DNA from: Actinomadura violacea
GTDB lineage: Bacteria; Actinomycetota; Actinomycetes; Streptosporangiales; Streptosporangiaceae
Direction of reading: 5' to 3'
Length of the DNA: 64,000 nt
Assembly (NCBI RefSeq): GCF_017573465.1
Contig: NZ_JAGEPF010000021.1
Span: 62,001-126,000, forward strand
Numbering within the stretch: the stretch's first letter is position 1; each line of letters opens with the position of its first letter. The translations under genes were made by a program, and so were the position numbers. Positions 44,021 to 52,284 of the stretch are shown here, in pieces. Below the pieces are notes generated by a model. It saw nothing but the letters and a program-made list of their open reading frames with translations. It did no database searches and was not told where the DNA came from.

Positions 44021-45203
44021 CCCGCTCGGCCGCCGGCAGCCGGACCGTGATCGACAGCCCGCCGCCCCGCCGCGGCACCGTCTCGATCGTCCCGCCGTGC
44101 GCCCCGACCACCGCCCGCACGATCGACAGGCCGAGGCCCGCGCCCTCCGCCGACCCCACCCGGTCCGCCCGCAGCCGCCGGAACGGCTCGTAGATCCGCT
44201 CCGCCTCGTACCCCGGGACCGCCCGCCCCGTGTTCACCACCTGCAGGAACGCCTCCCCGCCCCGGACGCCGGTGCGCACCCACACCCGGCCGTCCCGCAC
44301 GTTGTACTTCACCGCGTTCTCCAGCAGGTTCATCGCGCACCGCTCCAGCAGCACCGGATCGCCCGCCACCTCCGCCGGCGCCAGCCGCGCCTCCACGTCC
44401 ACCTCGCCGGTCCGGCCGTCCAGGTCGCCGAGCGCGCCGCGCACCACGTCCGGCAGCGGCGTCGGCGTGCGCGCGGTGAGCTCCCGCTCCGACCGCGCGA
44501 GCAGCAGCAGGCCCTCGATCAGCCGCTCGTGCCGCTCGGTGTTGCCGAGCAGCACGTCCGCGAGCGCCTTGGTCTCCGGCGGGTTCCGCCGGCTGGCGAG
44601 GGCGACCTCCAGGACCGTCCGGTTGATCGTCAGCGGCGTGCGCAGCTCGTGCGAGGCGTTCGCGACGAACCGGCGCTGCGCGTCGAACGCCCGGTTCAGC
44701 CGGTCCAGCATCCGGTCGAACGTGTCCGCCAGGTCCTTGATCTCGTCCTGCGGGCCGTCCAGCGCGATCCGCTCGTGCAGGGTGCTCTCCGACAGCCGCC
44801 GCGCCGTCGCCGTCACCTTGTTCAGCGGGCGCAGCATCCGCCCCGCCACCAGGTACCCGATCACCACCGCCAGGACGCCGAGCACCACCATCGTCAGCAG
44901 CGACGTCTGCAGGAGCCCTTCCAGCACGTCGTGCTTCTGCTGCGCCAGCCGCCGGTCCGCGTCCGCCTTCACCGCGAGGATCTGGCTGAAGTCCTTCGAC
45001 GCCACGAGCACCCGCAGCTTCGCGGCGACCTGCGGGTCCACGCTCGTCCGCTCGGGCAGCCGCTGGTCGAGTGTCCGCGCCGTCAGGACGTACATCACCG
45101 CGACCAGCACCGCCGACGTCACCAGGAACAGCGCCCCGTACACCAGCGTCAGCCGCGTCCGGACGCTCAGCCGCGGCGCCCGCACCCTCCCGCGCACCGT
45201 CAC
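44001..45203 (-). CDS. Two-component sensor histidine kinase
   Basis: A 400-aa membrane kinase. Helix 1 (about residues 17-40) and helix 2 (about 99-120) bound a short ~55-residue extracytoplasmic sensor; HAMP follows (LRPLNKVTATARRL), then the HisKA phosphoacceptor His185 in ANASHELRTPL, and an HATPase domain with an NLLENAVKYN N box and EGAGLGLSIVRAVV G2 box. The GTG start overlaps the response regulator stop (GTGA). The signal is unknown. Its last codons lie in a tandem 19-bp repeat, so the C-terminal end may vary between strains. Confidence 0.94.
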   Translation of the reverse strand: MTVRGRVRAPRLSVRTRLTLVYGALFLVTSAVLVAVMYVLTARTLDQRLPERTSVDPQVAAKLRVLVASKDFSQILAVKADADRRLAQQKHDVLEGLLQTSLLTMVVLGVLAVVIGYLVAGRMLRPLNKVTATARRLSESTLHERIALDGPQDEIKDLADTFDRMLDRLNRAFDAQRRFVANASHELRTPLTINRTVLEVALASRRNPPETKALADVLLGNTERHERLIEGLLLLARSERELTARTPTPLPDVVRGALGDLDGRTGEVDVEARLAPAEVAGDPVLLERCAMNLLENAVKYNVRDGRVWVRTGVRGGEAFLQVVNTGRAVPGYEAERIYEPFRRLRADRVGSAEGAGLGLSIVRAVVGAHGGTIETVPRRGGGLSITVRLPAAEREAAVPA

Positions 45204-45862
45204 GGCGCCTCCAGCCGGTACCCCGACCCGGTGACCGTCTCGATCACCGCGGGCGCGCCCAGCTTGCGGCGCAGCGTCGCCATCGTCACCCGGACGATGT
45301 TGCTGAACGGGTCGATGTTCTCGTCCCACGCCCGCTCCAGCAGCCGCTCGGCGCTCACCACCCCGCCCTCCGCGCGCAGCAGCTCCTCCAGCACCGCGAA
45401 CTCCTTGTTCGTCAGCCGCAGCTCCCGGCCGTCGCGCGCCACCCGCCGCCGGTGCGGGTCCAGCCGGATCCCGCGGCCCTCCAGCACCGGCGGCACCGGC
45501 GCCCCCGACCGCCGCGCCAGCGCCCGCACCCGCGCCACCAGCTCGCCGAACACGAACGGCTTCGGCAGGTAGTCGTCGGCGCCGAGCGACAGGCCGGCCA
45601 CCCGGTCCTCGACGTCCCCGGCCGCCGTCAGCATCAGGATCCGCGCCGGCGCGCGCCGTCCCGCCAGCTCCCGGCACACCTCGTCGCCGTGCACGGTCGG
45701 CAGGTCCCGGTCCAGCACGACCACGTCGTACTCGTTGTAGGACGCCCGGTCGAGCGCGTCGTCCCCGTCGTACACGACGTCGACCGCCATGGCCTCTTCC
45801 CGCAGGCCCTCGGCGATCGTGTCCGCGAGCACCCGCTCGTCCTCCACGATCAGCACACGCAT
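45200..45862 (-). CDS. OmpR-family response regulator
   Basis: A 220-aa regulator: receiver domain with the acidic pocket Glu7-Asp8, phosphoacceptor Asp51 (VVLDRDLP) and Lys in DDYLPKPF, then an OmpR winged helix (LTNKEFAVLEELLRAEGGVV, VRVTMATLRRKL). It forms an operon with the downstream kinase. The palindrome just upstream is a likely autoregulatory site. A related GGTTTAA sequence stands before the lipoprotein/adaptor/ABC export operon at 51772, which could be a target. Confidence 0.94.
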   Translation of the reverse strand: MRVLIVEDERVLADTIAEGLREEAMAVDVVYDGDDALDRASYNEYDVVVLDRDLPTVHGDEVCRELAGRRAPARILMLTAAGDVEDRVAGLSLGADDYLPKPFVFGELVARVRALARRSGAPVPPVLEGRGIRLDPHRRRVARDGRELRLTNKEFAVLEELLRAEGGVVSAERLLERAWDENIDPFSNIVRVTMATLRRKLGAPAVIETVTGSGYRLEAP

Positions 45863-45883
45863 GCGGCGAGCATGACCGAACCA

Positions 45884-45894
45884 GGGTTAAACCC
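45884..45894 (-). promoter_or_regulatory. Palindrome upstream of the response regulator gene
   Basis: GGGTT-A-AACCC is a perfect 11-bp inverted repeat 22 bp before the start codon, in the only AT-rich patch of the gap. Direct repeats of GGTTTAA-type sequence are frequent targets of OmpR-type regulators, so autoregulation is likely. Confidence 0.45.
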
Positions 45895-45921
45895 GGATAA
45901 GAGCGGCGCGCCGCCCCGCGG

Positions 45922-46713
45922 TCAGGGCTTGCGCGCGACGCCGCCCGCGCAGGCCACCGGGGCGACCTCGCCCTCCGGACCCGGGTCGGGGCGCCACCGC
46001 GTCACCGACACCACCCCGGGCGGCAGCACGTCCAGGCCGTCGAGATAGCGGGCGATCTGCCGGGGGCTGCGCGGCGTGTACGGGACGGCGCCGCTGCCGG
46101 CGTTGAACGCCTCGATGGCCTGCATGTACGCCGGATCGTCGTTCGTACCGTCGTAGACCGCCACGTAACTGCCCGACGTCAGCGGCTCCACCAGCCGCCG
46201 GACGATGCCGCGGGCCTGGTCGTAGTCCTGCACGAGCCCGAGGATGCCCATCAGCATCAGCCCGACCGGCTCCTCGAAGTCCAGCGTCCGCGCCGCCCCG
46301 GCCAGGATCGGGTCGGGGTCGCGCACGTCCGCCTCGATGTAGTCGGTGGCGCCCTCGGGACTGCTGGTCAGCAGCGACCGGGCGTGCACCAGCACCAGCG
46401 GGTCGTTGTCGACGTACACGATGCGCGCCTCGGGCGTGATCCGCTGCGCGACCTCGTGGGTGTTGTCCATCGTCGGCAGCCCCGTGCCGATGTCGAGGAA
46501 CTGCCGGATCCCCGCCTCGGCGGCCAGGAAGCGCACCACCCGCGTCAGCATCTGCCGGGAGCGGCGCGCCATGTCCACCATCCCGGGGAACGACTGGAAG
46601 ACCTGCTCGCCCGCCTGCCGGTCGACGGGGAAGTTGTCCGTGCCGCCCAGCAGGAAGTTCCAGACCCGCGCCGAATGCGGCACGGTCGTGTCGATCTCGG
46701 GTCGTGGCTCCAT
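45922..46713 (-). CDS. DUF574 SAM-dependent methyltransferase
   Basis: A 263-aa protein of the DUF574/Methyltransf_19 family, abundant in Streptomyces and relatives. It starts with the family signature TTVPHSARVWNFLLGGTDNF, followed by the Rossmann-type motif I variant FLDIGTGLPTMDNTHE, YVDNDPLVLVHARSLL and a tail with TPRSPRQIARYLDGL. The substrate is unknown for most members. ATG with GAGGAGC upstream. It is not clearly linked to the two-component genes downstream, which are on the same strand but separated by about 60 bp. Confidence 0.93.
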   Translation of the reverse strand: MEPRPEIDTTVPHSARVWNFLLGGTDNFPVDRQAGEQVFQSFPGMVDMARRSRQMLTRVVRFLAAEAGIRQFLDIGTGLPTMDNTHEVAQRITPEARIVYVDNDPLVLVHARSLLTSSPEGATDYIEADVRDPDPILAGAARTLDFEEPVGLMLMGILGLVQDYDQARGIVRRLVEPLTSGSYVAVYDGTNDDPAYMQAIEAFNAGSGAVPYTPRSPRQIARYLDGLDVLPPGVVSVTRWRPDPGPEGEVAPVACAGGVARKP

Positions 46714-46813
46714 GCCAGCTCCTCGGTCCCGGAACGCGCGTCGGCGGCCCCGACCGGATCGTTCCCTGATCGGGGCCGGGATACCCGCCAAGCGCAACGC
46801 CGGGGCCGCCGGG

Positions 46814-47686
46814 CTAGCGCCGCCAGCAGGTGTAGGAGATCGTCGCGGTCCCGCCCGGCGCGAACGCGACCGACCCGCCGCCGCCCCCGCCGACGTAGCA
46901 GAGCACCGTCGGCCGCACCACCACGCTCACCGTCGTCGAACGCCCCGCCTTGAGCGTCCCGCCGCCGGACGCGCTGACCCGTCCGCCCCGCGACCGCACC
47001 GACGCCACCGCCCAGTGGACCGTCCCGCCCACCGCCGTCAGCCGCACCGGGCACGACCGCGGCAACCCCGCCACCCCGATCCCGTGGCACCCGCCGTCGC
47101 TCACCGACAACCGCCCGGCCCCGCCGCCGCCCCCGCCCCCGTGCGGCGCGCGCCGGGTCGGCTTCTCGGCGGCGGGCGCGTCCTTCCCCTTCTTCTTCTC
47201 GCCCTTCCCCTTCCGCCCGTCCTTCTGCGGCGGCGACGGCGTCACCGTCGCAGGCGGACTCGGCTCCTCCGTCGTCGGCGCCGTCGCCGCCGCCTGCGGC
47301 GCGGGCCCGGGCTTCGCGTCCCCGCCCCCCGACTCGAACGCCACGACCAGCCCGGCCGTCAGCACCGCCGCTGCCGCCGCCCCCATCACCACGATCCGCC
47401 TGCGCCCCCGCACGGGCCTGCGGCATTCGTCGCGCACCACCTCGTACAGCCAGTCCCGGAACGTTCCCGCGTCCGGGACGTCCGCCCCCTTCGCCCGCAG
47501 CGCGAGCAGCGCCGACCGCACCGCCTGCACCGCCCGGTCATGCTCGCCGAGCAGCCCCTCCGCGTACTCGACGAGCTCGGGCCCGTACACGTTGTAGACG
47601 TGGCCGACCGCTCCGGGCCGCTGCGCCCGGAGCCCCTCGACCAGCCGGAAGTCCTCGTTCAGCGGGGGCGCGGCGTTGCTGGGCAC
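46814..47686 (-). CDS. Sigma-70 region 2-like domain fused to a membrane-anchored beta-rich exterior domain
   Basis: The 290-aa protein begins with NEDFRLVEGLRAQRPGAVGH and LVEYAEGLLGEHDRAVQAVR, which resembles region 2 of ECF sigma factors, then has a single helix (IVVMGAAAAAVLTAGLVVAF), a long Pro/Thr/Lys-rich linker, a Gly-rich run, and a C-terminal domain of beta type with paired cysteines (GGCHGIG, SCPVRL). No region 4 is visible, so it is unlikely to be a working sigma factor; it may bind a sigma factor or act as a membrane anchor. GTG at 47686 has CATAAT 6 bases upstream, suggesting a leaderless message. I recognise no named family. Confidence 0.75.
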   Translation of the reverse strand: MPSNAAPPLNEDFRLVEGLRAQRPGAVGHVYNVYGPELVEYAEGLLGEHDRAVQAVRSALLALRAKGADVPDAGTFRDWLYEVVRDECRRPVRGRRRIVVMGAAAAAVLTAGLVVAFESGGGDAKPGPAPQAAATAPTTEEPSPPATVTPSPPQKDGRKGKGEKKKGKDAPAAEKPTRRAPHGGGGGGGAGRLSVSDGGCHGIGVAGLPRSCPVRLTAVGGTVHWAVASVRSRGGRVSASGGGTLKAGRSTTVSVVVRPTVLCYVGGGGGGSVAFAPGGTATISYTCWRR

Positions 47687-47829
47687 GAACGGATTATGGC
47701 CGACCGCGCACGCAGGGTTATGTGCCCTAACTGCACACTCCACCCCGCCCCTTTATCACCAAACCAAAACCTCGGCCCTTCCGCCGCGACGGGCACCTTC
47801 CGCGTGACCCTGCCGAGCCGGATCGGTGA

Positions 47830-48591
47830 TCAGGTCGTGTCGAGGGAGTTCAGGAAGGCGGTCATCTCGTTCGCGACGAGATCGGGCCTTTCGAGACCGC
47901 ACAGGTGGCCGAGTTCGCTCAGCAGGACCGCGCGGCCTCCGGGGATCCGCCGCACGTCATCGAGCTGTTTCGCCTGGTCCACGACGACGTCTTTGCCGCC
48001 GAGTATGTAGCAGGTCGGTACGCGCAGCCCGGGCAGTTCGTCGGCCTGGCTCGTCAGGGCGCCTCCGGCGAGCCAGCCGTGCCACATCTCCTCCGTCACG
48101 GTGAGCATGCTGTCGGTCAGGCGTGACGTCTTCGACGGGTCCACGGAGATCGCCGCGACTCCTTGCGCGAGGGCCTCGGCGTCGCCGTACACGGCGTCGA
48201 ACCCGGCGATCACCTCGTCCTCGGCGGTCGTCCCGGCGGCATTCCACGGGACGATGCCGATCAGCGCCCGCACCTGGTCCGGATGGTCGAGCGCGAGGCG
48301 CAGCGCGATCGCACCGCCGAGCGAGCAGCCGGCCAGGTGGTAGCCGTCGGCGCCCGCCTCCTTGATCGCGTCGTGCAGCGTCGCGGCCAGCGAGGGCAGC
48401 ATCCCGTCCGCCGGTGCGTTCCTGGACCCGCCATGTCCGGGCAGGTCGAAGACCAGGACGCGGAGCCCGCCCAGGTGACGCGCGATTCCGGTCATCAGTT
48501 CGGCCGAGGCGCCGAATCCCGGCAACATGACGAGCGTCTGCGGACCCTGGCCATGCTCTTCCCAGTAAATGCCTGAACCGCTGTGCGGCAT
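47830..48591 (-). CDS. Alpha/beta hydrolase
   Basis: A 253-aa alpha/beta hydrolase of the haloperoxidase/lipase-like type: LVMLPGFGASAELM for the oxyanion, the nucleophile elbow LAGCSLGGAIAL (Ser near residue 90), and late ELGHLCGLERPD with the catalytic His. The Asp is probably in YILGGKDVVV. GAGGAGAA precedes the ATG. It is divergent from an AraC-type regulator gene, its likely controller. Substrate unknown. Confidence 0.9.
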   Translation of the reverse strand: MPHSGSGIYWEEHGQGPQTLVMLPGFGASAELMTGIARHLGGLRVLVFDLPGHGGSRNAPADGMLPSLAATLHDAIKEAGADGYHLAGCSLGGAIALRLALDHPDQVRALIGIVPWNAAGTTAEDEVIAGFDAVYGDAEALAQGVAAISVDPSKTSRLTDSMLTVTEEMWHGWLAGGALTSQADELPGLRVPTCYILGGKDVVVDQAKQLDDVRRIPGGRAVLLSELGHLCGLERPDLVANEMTAFLNSLDTT

Positions 48592-48710
48592 CGCATTCTC
48601 CTCAGCTCGGTGGAAGTCCCGTCAGGTGGTCATCGGCCCACTTTCGCCGCAGCCGGAGACCGGCGGCTTGTACGAATGTCCTTCGTCCTCCGCTCGCCTA
48701 GCATGGGGCG

Positions 48711-49634
48711 ATGCGGTCCACCGTGCACGGAGGCGACGACGCGGCGGTGTGGGACGTCGCCTACCCGGCGCGGCCCAGCCGGATGGCCGGTGTCGCCTTC
48801 GCGGGGTTCAGCCGGGGCGGGAGCGCGGCGGACCACCGGCTCGTTCCGCACGCGAGCGTGATCGTCGCCCTGGACTTCGGTGCCGGCCCGCCCCTCGTCG
48901 AGGACGCCGCCGGCCGGCGGTTCCAGGGAAGCCTCGTCGGCGGTCTCGGGTACAGCGGCTCGGTCTGGGTGCGGGGCGAGAACATCCAATGCGTGCAGGT
49001 CCGCCTGTCCCCGCTGGTCGCCCGCGCGGTCCTGGACGTCGGCCCCGTCGACCTGGACGGCTCGGTGGTGTCGTTGGGCGACCTGTGGGGCCGGCAGGCG
49101 TCGCGGCTCAGCGAGCGCCTGCACGATCTCTCCTCCTGGGAGGACCGCTTCGCGCTGATCGAGGCGTCCGTCGCCGACCGGTACGAGACGGGGCCGGCGC
49201 TGGACCCGGAGGTGGTCCGAGCCTGGGACCGGATCGTCGCCGGCCGCGGCCGGGTCAGGGTCGAAGCCCTGGCCGCCGAGCTCGGATGGAGCCGCAAACG
49301 CCTGTGGGCCCGGTTCCGCGAGCAGATCGGGCTGCCGCCCAAGCGCGCCGCGAAACTGGTCCGCTTCGACCATGCCGCGCACCGCCTGTCCGTGGGCCAT
49401 GACCCCGCGCGGGTCGCGGCCGACGGCGGTTACACCGACCAGTCCCACCTGCATCGGGACGTCATGGCGTTCGCCGGGACGACCCCGGCGGCCCTGGCCG
49501 AGGAGAGCCGCCGGACCACGGCGGCGCTCGCGGAATCGGCCGGACCTCTGAAGAGCCCCGCCCCTGCCGAGCCCGCGAACTCCAACGCGGTGGTGGCAAG
49601 GCCGGGACCAGCCTGGGCCATGTGCAACCAGTGA
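48711..49634 (+). CDS. AraC-family transcriptional regulator
   Basis: A 307-aa regulator with a C-terminal AraC domain: RVRVEALAAELGWSRKRLWA for the first helix-turn-helix and RVAADGGYTDQSHLHRDVMA for the second, ending in FAGTTPAAL. The N-terminal ~170 residues are the effector part. It has an unusual ~50-residue Ala/Pro-rich tail after the DNA-binding domain. No ribosome-binding site, but TAGCAT lies a few bases upstream of the ATG, so the message may be leaderless. It probably regulates the divergent hydrolase. Confidence 0.92.
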   Translation: MRSTVHGGDDAAVWDVAYPARPSRMAGVAFAGFSRGGSAADHRLVPHASVIVALDFGAGPPLVEDAAGRRFQGSLVGGLGYSGSVWVRGENIQCVQVRLSPLVARAVLDVGPVDLDGSVVSLGDLWGRQASRLSERLHDLSSWEDRFALIEASVADRYETGPALDPEVVRAWDRIVAGRGRVRVEALAAELGWSRKRLWARFREQIGLPPKRAAKLVRFDHAAHRLSVGHDPARVAADGGYTDQSHLHRDVMAFAGTTPAALAEESRRTTAALAESAGPLKSPAPAEPANSNAVVARPGPAWAMCNQ

Positions 49635-49738
49635 CCTCGGAGCAGCGGCGCTGACCACTCGAGCGGAACATTTCTCCAATACGGCCGGCTGCGCGGTTGC
49701 GATTGTGGCGCCATGTCTGGTCATGAAGGAGAACGCTC

Positions 49739-50866
49739 ATGCGGTTGAAGCGTTGTGCCGCCCTCGTCGCCGCCGCGCTGATCGGGGTCGCCCCCTCGGC
49801 GCCTGCGCACGCGACGGGCGGACCGTCCCGTGATGCCTCGTTGCGGGCACAGATCCAGAACCTCGTCAACGCCGACGGCATCCCTGGCGTTGTCGCGGTC
49901 ACAAGCCGCGACGGGCGCCTGGTCCGGACGGCCGCGGGCCTCGCGGACATCCCGTCACGCCGGACGATGCGCCCCGGCGACCGATTCAGGATCGCCTCCA
50001 TCACCAAGACCTTCGTGGCCGCGGTGGTCCTGCAACTGGTCGCGGAGCACAAGCTCGCCCTCGACCAGCCGATCGCGGGGCTCCTGCCCGAACCGGTACA
50101 GCACGCCGACCAGATCACCGTGCGGGAACTACTCGACCACACCAGCGGACTCTTCGACTACTCGAACGATCCCCGCTTCGACTCCGGTGCCGACTACACC
50201 CCCGCGCAGCTCATCGCCCTGAGCGCTGAGCACTCGCCCTACTTCGCGCCCGGCACCGGCTTCTACTACTCGAGCACCAACTACATCGCCCTCGGCGAAA
50301 TCGTTCACCACGTCACCGGCCACACGACCCAGGACGAAGTGCGGACGCGCCTGATCCGCGCCCTCCACCTGAACGCCACGACCTTCCCCACCACGACCAC
50401 GATCGCGCCCAGGCAGGCGCACGGCTACGTTTTCGCCGCTCCGCTGCCGCCCCGTTCGGATCCCGCACTCGACGCGACCACCCGGACGAGCGCCGGCGCG
50501 GCCGGAGCCGCAGCCGCGATGGTGTCGACCGGCGACGACGTCAACCGATTCCTCGGAGCACTCCTCGGCGGGCGACTCGTCCCAGCGCACCTGCTCACGA
50601 AAATGAAGCGGCCCACCCCAGGAGCCGACGCGTTCTTCGCCGCCGCCGGTATCCCCGGAATCGGCTACGGCCTCGGCCTAATGAGCGCCTCGACTCCCTG
50701 CGGAACTGCGTACGGCTCAATGGGAGACATCGACGGATACACGTCCACCGTGATGCAACTCGGCCACCGCCGCGCCGCACTCCTCATGAACACCAATTCC
50801 CTGCAGCCCTCACTGCGCGGAAAGACGCTCTCCATAGCCGAGCAACAACTCTGCCCCGCCGACTAA
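49739..50866 (+). CDS. Secreted serine hydrolase (beta-lactamase class C/D-alanyl-D-alanine carboxypeptidase-like)
   Basis: A 375-aa exported protein: signal peptide with KR, hydrophobic core and an AHA cleavage site near residue 25. The penicillin-binding fold motifs are SxxK as Ser87-Ile-Thr-Lys90 and the YSS motif near residue 177 (usual YxN, here with Ser as third residue). A GSMGDIDG segment stands where the third KTG-type motif is expected. Family members are DD-peptidases or esterases; lactamase action is not implied. AAGGAGAA precedes the ATG. Confidence 0.9.
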   Translation: MRLKRCAALVAAALIGVAPSAPAHATGGPSRDASLRAQIQNLVNADGIPGVVAVTSRDGRLVRTAAGLADIPSRRTMRPGDRFRIASITKTFVAAVVLQLVAEHKLALDQPIAGLLPEPVQHADQITVRELLDHTSGLFDYSNDPRFDSGADYTPAQLIALSAEHSPYFAPGTGFYYSSTNYIALGEIVHHVTGHTTQDEVRTRLIRALHLNATTFPTTTTIAPRQAHGYVFAAPLPPRSDPALDATTRTSAGAAGAAAAMVSTGDDVNRFLGALLGGRLVPAHLLTKMKRPTPGADAFFAAAGIPGIGYGLGLMSASTPCGTAYGSMGDIDGYTSTVMQLGHRRAALLMNTNSLQPSLRGKTLSIAEQQLCPAD

Positions 50867-50888
50867 CCGACGCCAAGAACCCCAGCGC

Positions 50889-51458
50889 CTACTCGGGCTG
50901 TGCGAGCGCCTCGTCCCACACATTTCCGCCGTCTGCCCAGGTCCACAGCCACTGACGCAGGGACGGCGCCGCGTAGCGCAGGCCGTCGTGAGGATCCTGG
51001 CCCCAGTCCGGTTCCCAGCCATCGGCGTCCCAGAGCAGCACCGGATGATCGACCGCTATCAGCGAGACGTACCACGCCATGGTGCAGCCACCCCCCGTCA
51101 GGAAGAACCACGAGGCCGGCGACTCCCACCCTGGCCGCTGGGCATGGATGGTGGTCGCGCAAGGCCAGTCCGGCACATACCAGTGCGGAATGCGGCGCGG
51201 TGTCAACGATGCGAGGCCGCCTTCCGGCCCGAACCCGCCATCACCGATCTCGGTGTAGATGCGCCGGAGTAACTGGGGCAGCCGATACCCGAGCTTCTGT
51301 TCTGCGCCCTCTATATCGGCAGTCGTGAGGCGAGGAAAAGGCTTGTCCGGGAGGCAGCCTCGGGCGGGGATCGCGCCTCCTGCTCCCCACGCGAGAGAGT
51401 GCAGCCTCTCAAGAAGCAAGTCATCGTCCGAAGCGGTACGGCGAGGCGCATCGGTCAC
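50889..51458 (-). CDS. SMI1/KNR4 (SUKH) family protein
   Basis: A 189-aa protein with the SUKH-1 pattern: ADIEGAEQKLGYRLPQLLRR, then IYTEIGDGGFGP, typical of SMI1/KNR4 domains, which serve as immunity proteins against contact-dependent toxins or as general partners in signalling. No toxin gene is adjacent. The GTG start has no ribosome-binding site, and TACAGT lies 8 bases upstream, compatible with a leaderless mRNA. A recurrent WDADGWEPDWG motif supports the family. Function in this organism is unknown. Confidence 0.85.
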   Translation of the reverse strand: MTDAPRRTASDDDLLLERLHSLAWGAGGAIPARGCLPDKPFPRLTTADIEGAEQKLGYRLPQLLRRIYTEIGDGGFGPEGGLASLTPRRIPHWYVPDWPCATTIHAQRPGWESPASWFFLTGGGCTMAWYVSLIAVDHPVLLWDADGWEPDWGQDPHDGLRYAAPSLRQWLWTWADGGNVWDEALAQPE

Positions 51459-51771
51459 GAACTGGAACTGTAGTATCCCGAGCCGCGAGGTTCACGTGGA
51501 TCCCAATCGAGTTCCCAACATCGCCTGTTCCGGCGTCTGCTCCACTTCGGTGCGCGGATGCTCCGGCCCGGTGCGTTCCTCATCCCGGACGAGGGCATCA
51601 CGTGCAGCGGTGCGAGCGACTCCTTCGGACGTTTCTGCTGGTGAGAGGCTCGTCCGGCGACGTCTCCCGACTTACTCCGATCCCGTCAGAGCTAGCGCGG
51701 CTAATGCAGGTTTAACGCGGAGGTGGGTTTGGTGGGGGCGCTGGGTCGTGGGGTCCGGCGGAGAGGGAGAC
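51459..51771. other. Divergent intergenic region before the export operon
   Basis: 313 bp without a convincing gene. It should contain the promoters of the SUKH gene (close to 51460) and of the lipoprotein/adaptor/ABC operon. Near 51708-51718 is AGGTTTAACGC, resembling the GGGTTTAACCC palindrome before the response regulator gene. Nothing else stands out. Confidence 0.5.
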
Positions 51772-52284
51772 ATGGGGCGTTCGGTTCGGGTGTTCGTGGT
51801 GGTCGGGGTCGTGCTGTTCGGTGGGGCGGCGTGTGGGGGCGGGGGTGACGGGGGCGGGGTGGCGAGTGCCGGGGGAGCGGCGGCCAAGGCGTCGGCGTCG
51901 CCGAGCCGGTCGTTGAGTGCGGAGGACGCGCAGCTGAAGTTCGCGCAGTGCATGCGGCAGAACGGTGTGGACGTGCCAGACCCCGGGAGCGGGCACGCGG
52001 AGACGATGCGGATCGGGAAAGGGTCCGACAGGGAGAAAGTGCAGGCCGCGCTGAAGAAATGCCAGTCGTGGTTGCAGGCGGGCGGGAAGATGCCGGACCT
52101 GAAGGACCCGAAGGTGCGGGACCAGTTCGTGAAGTTCGCGCAGTGCTTGAGAGAGCACGGGGTCGATATGAAGGATCCGGATCCCGACGGGACGATCCGG
52201 ATTCCGGCGGGGATGGCCGATCCGGCGACGGTGAACAAGGCGCGGGAGGCGTGCAGGGCGCTCGCGCCGGGGGCCGGGAAGTGA
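51772..52284 (+). CDS. Small lipoprotein, first gene of an export operon
   Basis: A 170-aa lipoprotein: signal peptide with the lipobox GGAAC, a Gly/Ala/Ser-rich linker, then a repeated Cys-containing unit: QLKFAQCMRQNGVDVPDPG and QFVKFAQCLREHGVDMKDPD are two copies of one ~40-residue module, each with Lys/Cys features (KKCQSWL and REACRAL end them). The duplication suggests a two-lobed disulphide-bonded protein outside the membrane. GGAGAGGGAGA precedes the ATG. It overlaps the adaptor gene (GTGA). Such lipoproteins accompany MacB-type export operons in actinomycetes, with unknown role. Confidence 0.88.
   Translation: MGRSVRVFVVVGVVLFGGAACGGGGDGGGVASAGGAAAKASASPSRSLSAEDAQLKFAQCMRQNGVDVPDPGSGHAETMRIGKGSDREKVQAALKKCQSWLQAGGKMPDLKDPKVRDQFVKFAQCLREHGVDMKDPDPDGTIRIPAGMADPATVNKAREACRALAPGAGK

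Noticed and set aside
49739..50866. Beta-lactamase resistance gene
   Set aside because: The fold motifs fit the wide serine hydrolase/DD-peptidase group and the YxN and KTG positions differ, so resistance cannot be claimed.
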